DNA of 64,000 nt from Kineosporia aurantiaca JCM 3230 (GTDB taxonomy: Bacteria; Actinomycetota; Actinomycetes; Actinomycetales; Kineosporiaceae): the NCBI GenBank assembly GCA_000719025.1, contig JODP01000003.1, positions 372,001-436,000 on the forward strand. Direction: 5' to 3'. The notes beneath the pieces were generated by a model. The model had not been told where the DNA came from. It saw only the letters and a program-made list of their open reading frames with translations, and did no database searches. Below are positions 41,278-49,701 of the stretch, piece by piece; positions within the stretch are counted from its first letter, which is position 1, and each line of letters opens with the position of its first letter. The translations under genes and the position numbers were made by a program.

Positions 41278-42906
41278 GTGCCCCTCTCACCACCCGCGCC
41301 GGAGCGCGCGTCGCCGGCCACCCTGCTGGTCGCGGCCAAGTCCGCCATGTACGCCGCCGACCTGGACACCGCCACGGCGCGGTCCCGCCAGGCCGAGGCG
41401 CTGGCCGAGGCGGTCGGCGACGAACTGATGCGGGCCCGCGCGACCGCCCTGCTGGCCCGGGTCCTGCACCTGCGCAACGAGATGGCCGAAGCCCTGACGG
41501 TGGCCCTGCGCGCCGCCGACCTGGGCGAGGAGATCGCCGACCTGGTTTCCGCGGCGGAGGCTCACGGAGTGGCGGCCCGGATCTACCGGGATGTCGGTGA
41601 GATGGCCGCTGCCCTGGAAGAAGGCCTGAAGGCGACCCAGGCGGCCGATGCGAGCCGGGATCTGAATGCCTCCTTATCCGCTCTGAGAGCCATGACCAAC
41701 ATCTACGCGGCTCTGCAACAGTGGGATACCGCGCTGGAATTCAGCGAGCGGTACAGCGAGACCGCGCGCCTGTTGGGCGATTCCGCGGAGGAAAGCATCG
41801 CCGTCGCTACCGTCGCCTACGTCTACGCCGCGATGTGCTCCGACGCGGCCGACCGGGGCGAGTCCGAGCGCGCCCAGGCCCTCGGCGAGCAGAGCGTCGC
41901 ACTCTCCCGCTCGGCCATGCTGATGTCCCGCGAGGCGGGCAACCGGCTGAACGAGAACACCAGCCTGGGCAATCTGGCCGAGATGCTGTCCGACATCGGC
42001 CGGCCCCAGGAGGCCCTGGACCTGCTCGACAGCTGGAAGGAAGACCCCAATCTCGACACCGGGAACATGATCGCGCACCGCCGGGAAGCCCGCGGCGCCA
42101 TCCTGGTCGGGATGGGCCGGTTCCGTGAGGCCGCCGACCTGATGGCGCTGGGCGTGGCCGAGGCGCCGAACCGGCAGTACGAGATCTCCGCCTCTCGCTC
42201 GCTGGCCATGGCCCTCGAGGAAGTGGGCGACCTGCGCGGCGCCCTGGACACCTACAAACGCCTGTTCACCCTGGTCACCGAGCAGATCTCCGAGCAGGCC
42301 CAGCGGGCCGCGAGCGTGGCCGCGGTCCGTCTGGCGACCGCGCAGGCCCAGGCCCAGGCCGCGATGCTCCGGCTGCAGGCCACCGACCTGCAGCGCACCA
42401 ACGAGGACCTCAACCGCCACTCCGAGGACCTGCGCCGTCAGGCCCTGGAGGACCCGCTCACCGGCCTGCCCAACCGCCGCCGGCTGGACCAGCTCCTGGC
42501 CTCCGACCTGCGCTCCTGCTCCCTGATCCTGATCGACGTCGACCACTTCAAGTGGGTCAACGACGCCCATTCGCACCTGGTGGGCGACGCCGTCCTGCGG
42601 GAACTGGGCAGCCTGCTGAGCGGCGCCTGCCGCGACGACGACACCGCCACCCGCTTCGGCGGCGAGGAGTTCGCCCTGGTGATGACCGGCACCGCTCTGG
42701 ACGGGGTGCTGACCACGGCCGAACGGGTCCGGGCCACCGTGCAGAACCACGAGTGGGCAGCGCTTTCCCCAGGATTGGCCGTGACCGCGAGCTTCGGCGT
42801 GGCCCTGGGCACCGAGGCGGCCAGCAGCATCGAGCTCCTGGCCCTGGCCGACCGTCGCCTGCTGAAAGCCAAGGAGCTCGGCCGCAACCGCGTGGTGGGG
42901 CCCTGA
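41278..42906 (+). CDS. TPR-GGDEF diguanylate cyclase
   Basis: A 542-residue protein. Residues ~1-340 are TPR-like helical repeats (ALAEAVGDELMRARATALLA, ALEFSERYSETARLLGDSAE), followed by a coiled coil (~345-390) and a GGDEF domain (~390-540). The active site is RFGGEEF at 459-465, and RDDD at 452-455 five residues before it is a canonical RxxD product-inhibition site. So it should make c-di-GMP from two GTP with feedback control. There is no membrane segment. GTG 41278 has GGAGGAG upstream. The FliA/WhiG-type promoter suggests expression with motility or spore genes. Confidence 0.93.
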   Translation: MPLSPPAPERASPATLLVAAKSAMYAADLDTATARSRQAEALAEAVGDELMRARATALLARVLHLRNEMAEALTVALRAADLGEEIADLVSAAEAHGVAARIYRDVGEMAAALEEGLKATQAADASRDLNASLSALRAMTNIYAALQQWDTALEFSERYSETARLLGDSAEESIAVATVAYVYAAMCSDAADRGESERAQALGEQSVALSRSAMLMSREAGNRLNENTSLGNLAEMLSDIGRPQEALDLLDSWKEDPNLDTGNMIAHRREARGAILVGMGRFREAADLMALGVAEAPNRQYEISASRSLAMALEEVGDLRGALDTYKRLFTLVTEQISEQAQRAASVAAVRLATAQAQAQAAMLRLQATDLQRTNEDLNRHSEDLRRQALEDPLTGLPNRRRLDQLLASDLRSCSLILIDVDHFKWVNDAHSHLVGDAVLRELGSLLSGACRDDDTATRFGGEEFALVMTGTALDGVLTTAERVRATVQNHEWAALSPGLAVTASFGVALGTEAASSIELLALADRRLLKAKELGRNRVVGP

Positions 42907-42935
42907 GCACCTGCTGCGAATCGACCAAAGCAGAA

Positions 42936-42971
42936 CGGCCAGATCGAGGCGATAATCCTCTGATCTGGCCG
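42936..42971 (+). terminator. Terminator after diguanylate cyclase
   Basis: CGGCCAGATC (42936-42945) pairs with GATCTGGCCG (42962-42971); GAGG/CCTC extends the stem past one bulged base around a 7-base loop. It starts 30 bp after the stop codon. Confidence 0.75.
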
Positions 42972-42980
42972 GTAGCTGTG

Positions 42981-43022
42981 GAGCGGGCGACGAGAATCGA
43001 ACTCGCACTGTCAGCTTGGGAA
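42981..43022 (-). repeat. 42-bp copy of the tRNA-Gly 3' end (att-like direct repeat)
   Basis: These 42 bases are identical to 44167-44208, which covers the anticodon loop, T arm, acceptor 3' strand, discriminator and one further base of tRNA-Gly(CCC). Identity stops exactly at the 5' edge of the anticodon loop. The copy lies downstream of the tRNA 3' end, in the same orientation, 1186 bp away. This is the pattern left by site-specific integration into a tRNA gene. No integrase gene is present between the copies. Confidence 0.85.
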
Positions 43023-43127
43023 CCGTCTCCCGCTCCGGAAGAACAGCAGGTTTCCTGCTCGGATGGGTGGCCGCGAGTGGCCTCAGTTACCCCCGCGTGT
43101 CCCCGGTTACTGGCCCACGGAACACGA

Positions 43128-43502
43128 CTAGTGGAGCTGTTCGGCGAGGCGGAGCGCCCGCAGCGCTGCATCCACCGTGTCAGCCGGACTCGTGTTGAAC
43201 GCCAGGACCGCCCGGGGAGCCTTGAGATGAACCATATTCACTACGGCTTCGAAGAACTCCAGGGCCGGCTCCGGCTTGCGAATCCCCCCACCAATGACGA
43301 TGAAGTCGCATCCTGGTTCGATCGCAAGGCTCGCCATGATCTGGTCCATCGCGGTGGCGTCCGGCTTGACCAGGCATTCGATCAGGTTCATGGCCTCCTG
43401 GCGGGCGCGCTCCCGGGCATGGGCGAAAGCGCCTTCGACCGCTGCTGCGTCCATCCCGGGCACTGCCGCAGGGTCGAACCCAATCAAAAGCACGCGCGTC
43501 AT
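43128..43502 (-). CDS. Conserved hypothetical protein
   Basis: A 124-residue protein of alternating hydrophobic strands and helices (RVLLIGFDPAAVPG at the start; CDFIVIGGGIRKPEPALEFF and AFNTSPADTVDAAL later), suggesting a small Rossmann-like fold. I recall similar hypothetical proteins in many bacteria, none characterised. It is the last gene of a three-gene run that begins at the DUF433 antitoxin and lies inside the tRNA-bounded islet. The gap to the toxin gene is 33 bp. Codon third positions are less GC-biased than in the flanking genes. Confidence 0.7.
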   Translation of the reverse strand: MTRVLLIGFDPAAVPGMDAAAVEGAFAHARERARQEAMNLIECLVKPDATAMDQIMASLAIEPGCDFIVIGGGIRKPEPALEFFEAVVNMVHLKAPRAVLAFNTSPADTVDAALRALRLAEQLH

Positions 43503-43535
43503 GGGTCAGACGGTATACGGCAGTGCTGCTGACCC

Positions 43536-43904
43536 TCAGCGCAAGGGCAACGGTCTGACACGGAGTGCATCTTTTCCGAATGCGGCAATGGCTCCGGAAA
43601 GTAGTTCCGTCTCGATGAGATCGAGGTGACCGGCCACGGTGGCAGCTAGCTCGCGAGGCCGCTGAGTTATGAGCGTGCGGACCAGAATGACAGACGGTCT
43701 TGTCGCCCGCGTGCTGGCCAAGAGTGCCCCGAAGTCAGTGTCGGCCGAGATGATCACGCGCGCCTGGGCAACAGCCAGAGCCATGATCCCATCGTCCGGA
43801 ACACCTTGGGCACCTAGCTCGTCGACGTGGAGCGCATCGTGTCCCAGTTCGACCAATGCCTTCGCCACCAAAGGCGAAAGGTTCTCGTCGACAAGGAATT
43901 TCAC
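43536..43904 (-). CDS. DUF5615 PIN-like toxin
   Basis: A 122-residue PIN-like protein with acidic residues in the expected order: D6/E7 in FLVDENLSP, then D28 region VDELG, and SADTDFGALL near 54-63. DUF5615 proteins are predicted RNases that act as toxins with DUF433 antitoxins. Its ATG overlaps the antitoxin stop by 4 bp (ATGA), so the pair is translationally coupled. It sits in the tRNA-Gly islet. RNase activity is inferred from family. Confidence 0.85.
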   Translation of the reverse strand: MKFLVDENLSPLVAKALVELGHDALHVDELGAQGVPDDGIMALAVAQARVIISADTDFGALLASTRATRPSVILVRTLITQRPRELAATVAGHLDLIETELLSGAIAAFGKDALRVRPLPLR

Positions 43905-44131
43905 GCAGAATCTCGCAACGGATACGTGTGCACGTTGGAAGCGGCGGCCGCATACTCGAGAGCCTGGGTGATGTCATCGCGCTCGAGGTTGGGGTAAGAC
44001 TCGAGGATCTCCTCGAATGACCAGCCGGCGGCGACCAGGCGAACGACGCTCTCGACCGAGATGCGCAGGCCACGGATGCAGGGCTGGCCTTCGAGCTTGC
44101 CCGGCTCGACGGTGATGCGATCGAAGCGCAT
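43901..44131 (-). CDS. DUF433 antitoxin
   Basis: A 76-residue protein begun at ATG 44131 (the longer frame reads through the tRNA and is rejected). GQPCIRGLRISVESVVRLVA is the DUF433 signature, part of a helix-turn-helix, and SYPNLERDDITQALEYAA follows. DUF433 proteins neutralise PIN-like toxins and probably repress their own operon. The start is only 36 bp past the 3' end of tRNA-Gly on the same strand, so transcription probably reads through from the tRNA promoter. Confidence 0.87.
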   Translation of the reverse strand: MRFDRITVEPGKLEGQPCIRGLRISVESVVRLVAAGWSFEEILESYPNLERDDITQALEYAAAASNVHTYPLRDSA

Positions 44132-44166
44132 GGCCACCCCCAACGCTCCTGACCGGTACTGCTGGA

Positions 44167-44208
44167 GAGCGGGCGACGAGAATCGAACTCGCACTGTCAG
44201 CTTGGGAA
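44167..44208 (-). repeat. 42-bp direct repeat, tRNA side
   Basis: The copy inside the intact tRNA-Gly gene, identical to 42981-43022. It runs from the anticodon loop to one base past the discriminator, the usual extent of tyrosine-integrase attachment sites in tRNA genes. Confidence 0.85.
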
Positions 44209-44238
44209 GCTGATGTTCTACCATTGAACTACGCCCGC
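44168..44238 (-). tRNA. tRNA-Gly(CCC)
   Basis: A 71-nt cloverleaf on the minus strand. The acceptor is GCGGGCG/CGCCCGC, the anticodon loop TTCCCAA (stem TCAGC/GCTGA) gives anticodon CCC, and the T loop is TTCGATT. CCA is not encoded. Its 3' part is duplicated at 42981-43022. Confidence 0.96.
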
Positions 44239-44366
44239 GTTTGCCCCGTCTCTGACCGGGCCAGCACACTCTAGCAAGTCTCGGCGGCTCTTGGGCAACC
44301 CGCACCGGTGCTCCCGGCTCCTCGGCGTGGCGGCTTGCCCGGGGGTTCAGTTGCTACCTTGTTCCG

Positions 44367-44942
44367 GTGCTGCTCAGCGACCGTGACATCCGTTCGGAGA
44401 TCGACTCGGGACGGGTGAAGATCGACCCCTTCGACGCGTCGATGGTTCAGCCGTCGAGCATCGATGTGCGCATCGACCGGTTCTTCCGGCTCTTCGACAA
44501 CCACAAGTACTCGGTCATCGATCCGTCCGAGGAGCAGCCCGAGCTCACCCATCAGGTCGAGGTGAAGCCGGACGACGCCTTCGTGCTGCACCCGGGCGAG
44601 TTCGTGCTGGCCTCCACCTACGAAGCGGTCACGCTGCCCAATGATGTGGCGGCCCGGCTCGAGGGCAAGTCCTCGCTGGGGCGGCTGGGGTTGCTGACCC
44701 ACTCCACGGCCGGGTTCATCGACCCTGGGTTCTCCGGGCACGTGACGCTCGAGCTGTCGAACGTGGCGACGTTGCCGATCAAGATCTGGGCCGGCATGAA
44801 GATCGGCCAGCTCTGTTTCTTCCGGCTGAGCAGTGCGGCCGAGCACGCCTACGGCAGCGAGCGCTACGGATCCCGGTACCAGGGGCAGCGGGGGCCGACG
44901 CCCAGCCGGTCCTACCTGTCCTTTCACCGGACGATGGTGTGA
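44367..44942 (+). CDS. dcd: dCTP deaminase
   Basis: A 191-residue dCTP deaminase. The signature HSTAGFIDPGFSGHVTLEL is at 112-130, with the catalytic glutamate E129, and RLEGKSSLGRLGLL precedes it. The enzyme converts dCTP to dUTP for dTTP synthesis; many actinobacterial members also hydrolyse dUTP to dUMP, and this sequence cannot settle which. GTG 44367 is the natural start. A conserved hypothetical gene follows 24 bp downstream. Confidence 0.93.
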   Translation: MLLSDRDIRSEIDSGRVKIDPFDASMVQPSSIDVRIDRFFRLFDNHKYSVIDPSEEQPELTHQVEVKPDDAFVLHPGEFVLASTYEAVTLPNDVAARLEGKSSLGRLGLLTHSTAGFIDPGFSGHVTLELSNVATLPIKIWAGMKIGQLCFFRLSSAAEHAYGSERYGSRYQGQRGPTPSRSYLSFHRTMV

Positions 44943-44966
44943 CGATCTTCGACAGGAGGCTGGTCG

Positions 44967-46028
44967 GTGGCACGGGGCATCCGAAAGCGTGACAAGGGGG
45001 CGGCGCCCGAGCCGCCGGTGGCCGAGGTCGAGGAAGGCATCTCGGTCCAGGACCTGGCCACCCGGCACCTCCTGCTCTGCCCGACCACCGTCGACATCGA
45101 GATCGTCGACACGCTGATCCGGGACCGGCTGCCGCACAGCGACCTGTACGAGACCGGGGAGGTCCAGCTCGGCCGGCACAGCCGGATCACCGGGCCGTAC
45201 CAGTTGTCGATGGAGGACGCGGTGGACGCGGGCGTCCCGATGCCGTGGACGGTCTGCTACTGCCTGGACGCGCCCATCGAGCGGGAGGACCCGCCGCTGC
45301 CTGGGCTGGATGACCGGGACGGCCTGGCCTACGCGTTCCCGGACGGGCTGCCGTGGCGGGACGAAGGACGCGCCTTGCAGCTGCTGGTGAGTCTGGCCCG
45401 GCGGATCGGGGGTGCGGTCCGGGTGGCGGGCTCGCTGCAGCTGATCCAGCCCGATCCGGATCGCTCGGTCGACTACATCGTGCACTCGCGGACCTGGCTC
45501 GAGCCGGACGTACTGCTCGGCATCGTCGGCCGGGAGATCCCGGGCGCCGTGCTGGCGGTCGAGGGGGAGCACTGGGACGGGCCGCCGCCGGCCGCCTACA
45601 CCGGCGAGATCCTGATGGAGGACATCGGCCGCAGCCCGCTCAGCTCGCAGGATCTGAAGCAGTTGCACGCCGCGGCGGACGCCCGGGACCGCAAGGTGCT
45701 CGCGGACGACGACGTGATCGACGGATTCGCGATCGTCGGCGACTTCGGGGTGGACGGGGTCGTCGAGGTGCAGGTGCACCTGACCGACGTGGACGACCCG
45801 ACCGTGATCGGCCAGCCCTGGGCCAACGAGGAGCTGGTGACCTACGAGGTGCGCTGGCAGGCGCCGGATCCCGCGGCCCGGGAAAGCCGCTACCCACCGG
45901 AGAACTTCCGGGCCAGCCGGTCCCGGGTGGCGCCGGTGATCGCCCGGACCACCCGGGCCCTGGTCGAGGCCGCGGGCGGAATCGTGCTGGACGAGGACAA
46001 CTTCGGGGTGGATCGCTACACACTCTGA
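44967..46028 (+). CDS. Conserved actinobacterial hypothetical protein
   Basis: A 353-residue soluble protein with no motif I recognise. It begins with a basic tail (MARGIRKRDKG), has no membrane segment and is rich in acidic and hydrophobic residues. GTG 44967 has AGGAGG 9-14 bases upstream. It follows dcd with a 24-bp gap, so the two may be co-transcribed. A strong terminator follows 20 bp after the stop. Confidence 0.75.
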   Translation: MARGIRKRDKGAAPEPPVAEVEEGISVQDLATRHLLLCPTTVDIEIVDTLIRDRLPHSDLYETGEVQLGRHSRITGPYQLSMEDAVDAGVPMPWTVCYCLDAPIEREDPPLPGLDDRDGLAYAFPDGLPWRDEGRALQLLVSLARRIGGAVRVAGSLQLIQPDPDRSVDYIVHSRTWLEPDVLLGIVGREIPGAVLAVEGEHWDGPPPAAYTGEILMEDIGRSPLSSQDLKQLHAAADARDRKVLADDDVIDGFAIVGDFGVDGVVEVQVHLTDVDDPTVIGQPWANEELVTYEVRWQAPDPAARESRYPPENFRASRSRVAPVIARTTRALVEAAGGIVLDEDNFGVDRYTL

Positions 46029-46048
46029 CGGAGTCCGGAAAAAGTCCC

Positions 46049-46086
46049 GAGCCCCATACCTGTGAGACGTCACAGGTATGGGGCTC
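46049..46086 (+). terminator. Rho-independent terminator
   Basis: A 17-bp perfect inverted repeat (GAGCCCCATACCTGTGA and its complement) around GACG, followed by TTTC. It closes the dcd-hypothetical unit. Confidence 0.9.
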
Positions 46087-46219
46087 TTTCGCGGTACCTA
46101 AATGATTCCTAAACGTCTTCCGGGTAGGTCTCAGGGCCCAGTCCGGCTGATACGTTCTCGTATCGGGACTTAATTAAAGAGCCCTTACAAATCATGACAC
46201 CCGCCCTGAAGGGGACGCC

Positions 46220-47800
<1,581 letters not shown>

Positions 47801-47817
47801 CGCCCCCACGGACCCGG

Positions 47818-47845
47818 CGCCCGGCCTACCCTGACGGGCCGGGCG
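47818..47845 (+). terminator. Probable terminator after chitinase
   Basis: CGCCCGGCC (47818-47826) pairs with GGCCGGGCG (47837-47845) around a 10-base loop. It starts 17 bp after the stop codon. Confidence 0.55.
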
Positions 47846-47896
47846 TCGGCCGGTCCGGCGTATTTACCTTGCACCACAGACTTTTAGGACTGAACC

Positions 47897-49051
47897 ATGC
47901 CCGCATTGACTCGTCGTAACCTTTTCCGGGGCGCCATCGGTGGCGGTGTGCTCGGCGCCGCCGGCCTGCTCGCCGTGCCCCAGCTCGTGCACGCCGCCAA
48001 CGGACTGCCGCTCAAGGTCGTGAACAACACCGGCAAGAGCAGCGACCAGATCTGGGTGCACGTGGTCGGCACCAACCTCGCCACCGGCAAGATGGGTCAT
48101 ATCAAGGCGGACGGGAACTTCGCCGAGATCGCGCTCTCGGACAACACCGCGACCGGGTACACCAATTACGGAATCCGGCTCAGCGAGCTGAATTCGCTTC
48201 CGTTGGCCACGCTTTCCGGCCGGGTCTACATCTCGATCGGCGAGCAGCTGAAGTTCAAGGTGGTCGGCACCCCGAGCGGCTACGGCCTGCAGTACCCGGC
48301 CGGCTGGGTGACCAGCGACCCGTCGTACAACATCGTGCACGACTTCATGGAGTTCACGAACAACGACGCCGGCATGTTCTGCAACACCACCATGGTGGAC
48401 ATGTTCGGCCTGCCCATGTTCGTCACCCTGACCGGCACCAGGACCCAGTCGATCGCCCAGTTCAAGGACGGCGCCCGGGCCAAGATCTTCGAGGCGCTGC
48501 GCAAGCAGAGCGGTTTCGAGAAGCTGGTCCAGGGCAACCTGCGGGTCATCGCCCCCGGTCACGGCATCGAGTCCGGCATCTTCTCCAGCACCTACCTGGA
48601 CGGCAACGTCAGCGCCCGCTGGTCGCAGTACAGCTCGCAGACGATGAACCTCACCGCCAACAACCAGCAGTACACCGGCAAGATCGAGGGCAGCAACTTC
48701 GTCTTCCGGCAGAACGGCGCAGTGAAGGCCACCTTCGCCAAGCCGACCACCAAGGACGTCTTCTTCTGCAACGGCGCCCTGGTCTCCCCGAACGACGGGG
48801 TCAGCGGCCCGATCGCGGCCATCCTGGCGGCCGGCCTGAACCGCGGCGTGCTCTCCCAGACCACGCAGCCGGTGACCAACCCGGCCCAGTTCTACCCCGG
48901 CACGACGGTCAACCACTACTCCCGCGTCATCCACGAGAACACCGTGGACGGCAAGGCGTACGGCTTCGCCTACGACGACGTCTGCGAGCAGGCCTCCTAC
49001 ATCCAGGACAACGCGCCGACGGGCGTGACCCTCACCCTGCAGCCCTTCTGA
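47897..49051 (+). CDS. Secreted GH64 beta-1,3-glucanase (Tat signal)
   Basis: A 384-residue protein. The N-terminus LTRRNLFRGAIGGG is a twin-arginine signal with a following hydrophobic stretch and AHAAN cleavage region (~34). The rest matches family GH64 of laminaripentaose-producing glucanases, with DFMEFTNNDAGMFCNTTMVD (~151-170) holding the catalytic-type acidic residues. It would break down beta-1,3-glucan of fungal or plant walls outside the cell. It follows the chitinase by 96 bp but has its own leader and a strong terminator. Confidence 0.9.
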   Translation: MPALTRRNLFRGAIGGGVLGAAGLLAVPQLVHAANGLPLKVVNNTGKSSDQIWVHVVGTNLATGKMGHIKADGNFAEIALSDNTATGYTNYGIRLSELNSLPLATLSGRVYISIGEQLKFKVVGTPSGYGLQYPAGWVTSDPSYNIVHDFMEFTNNDAGMFCNTTMVDMFGLPMFVTLTGTRTQSIAQFKDGARAKIFEALRKQSGFEKLVQGNLRVIAPGHGIESGIFSSTYLDGNVSARWSQYSSQTMNLTANNQQYTGKIEGSNFVFRQNGAVKATFAKPTTKDVFFCNGALVSPNDGVSGPIAAILAAGLNRGVLSQTTQPVTNPAQFYPGTTVNHYSRVIHENTVDGKAYGFAYDDVCEQASYIQDNAPTGVTLTLQPF

Positions 49052-49064
49052 TCCACCTACTCAG

Positions 49065-49103
49065 ATTGAGGACGTCCACCAAGCCTGGGTGGACGTCCTC
49101 AAT
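49065..49103 (+). terminator. Rho-independent terminator after glucanase
   Basis: ATTGAGGACGTCCACC pairs perfectly with its complement (49088-49103) around a 7-base loop, followed by TTGGTTTT. Confidence 0.9.
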
Positions 49104-49701
49104 TTGGTTTTGGGGACCCGTTGGCAGTAATCCGTTCTGCGGAGATTTGAAAGTCGTACGGCTAGTTGATCACCTCATCCGTTCATGCCTTTCGCTCTCC
49201 ACTGCGCCATTTCGGGGGCGCAGCGTACGCCCGAACGAGTGCCTTCCGACCCGTCAAACCGGACGTGGGTCGGGCGTGGCGGCTTCCTCAGGAACCCCGT
49301 GGATCACTTGAATGGATCTTGAACTTCCCCCGGAACATCTCTACCTGCGCTGTATCAGTGCAGGTAAACCCGCTACCAGTAGGTAAGGCCGGAAGTCTCG
49401 GCCCAGGCCGCCTACTGAGGGTGATTAGCCCGATTCACTGGTGTTATTCGTGATGCGTCCGACGTCCACTGATGCGGGCGACACGTCGCGACAAGCCCAT
49501 AGTCATGTCTCTCCGTAGTCCTTCCACTACGTTCTGACTCGGGTCGCAGTCGTCGGCCCGTGTCTGATCTCAGTGACAACCCGACCCCTGCCGGGCCCCT
49601 CCGCGACGGAACCGCCGCGAGTGGGGGACGGGAGCTCACGGTCACGGGTCAAGGAGCGGTCTCTCCTCAAGGTGGAGATCGCAGAGGAAGGAACTCGCTT
49701 G
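49104..49701 (+). other. Gene-free region before surface protein with nested stems
   Basis: About 600 bases without a convincing gene. At 49342-49417 several pairings nest or stack. TACCTGC pairs with GCAGGTA (49342-49348/49360-49366). CAGTAGG pairs with CCTACTG (49377-49383/49411-49417) and encloses GGCCG/CGGCC (49387-49391/49399-49403). This looks like a structured 5' leader for the surface protein; it matches no riboswitch class I know. The GTG-initiated frame from 49573 is a 5' extension without codon bias. Confidence 0.45.

Noticed and set aside
44131..44305. N-terminal extension of the DUF433 antitoxin
   Set aside because: It reads through the tRNA-Gly gene.
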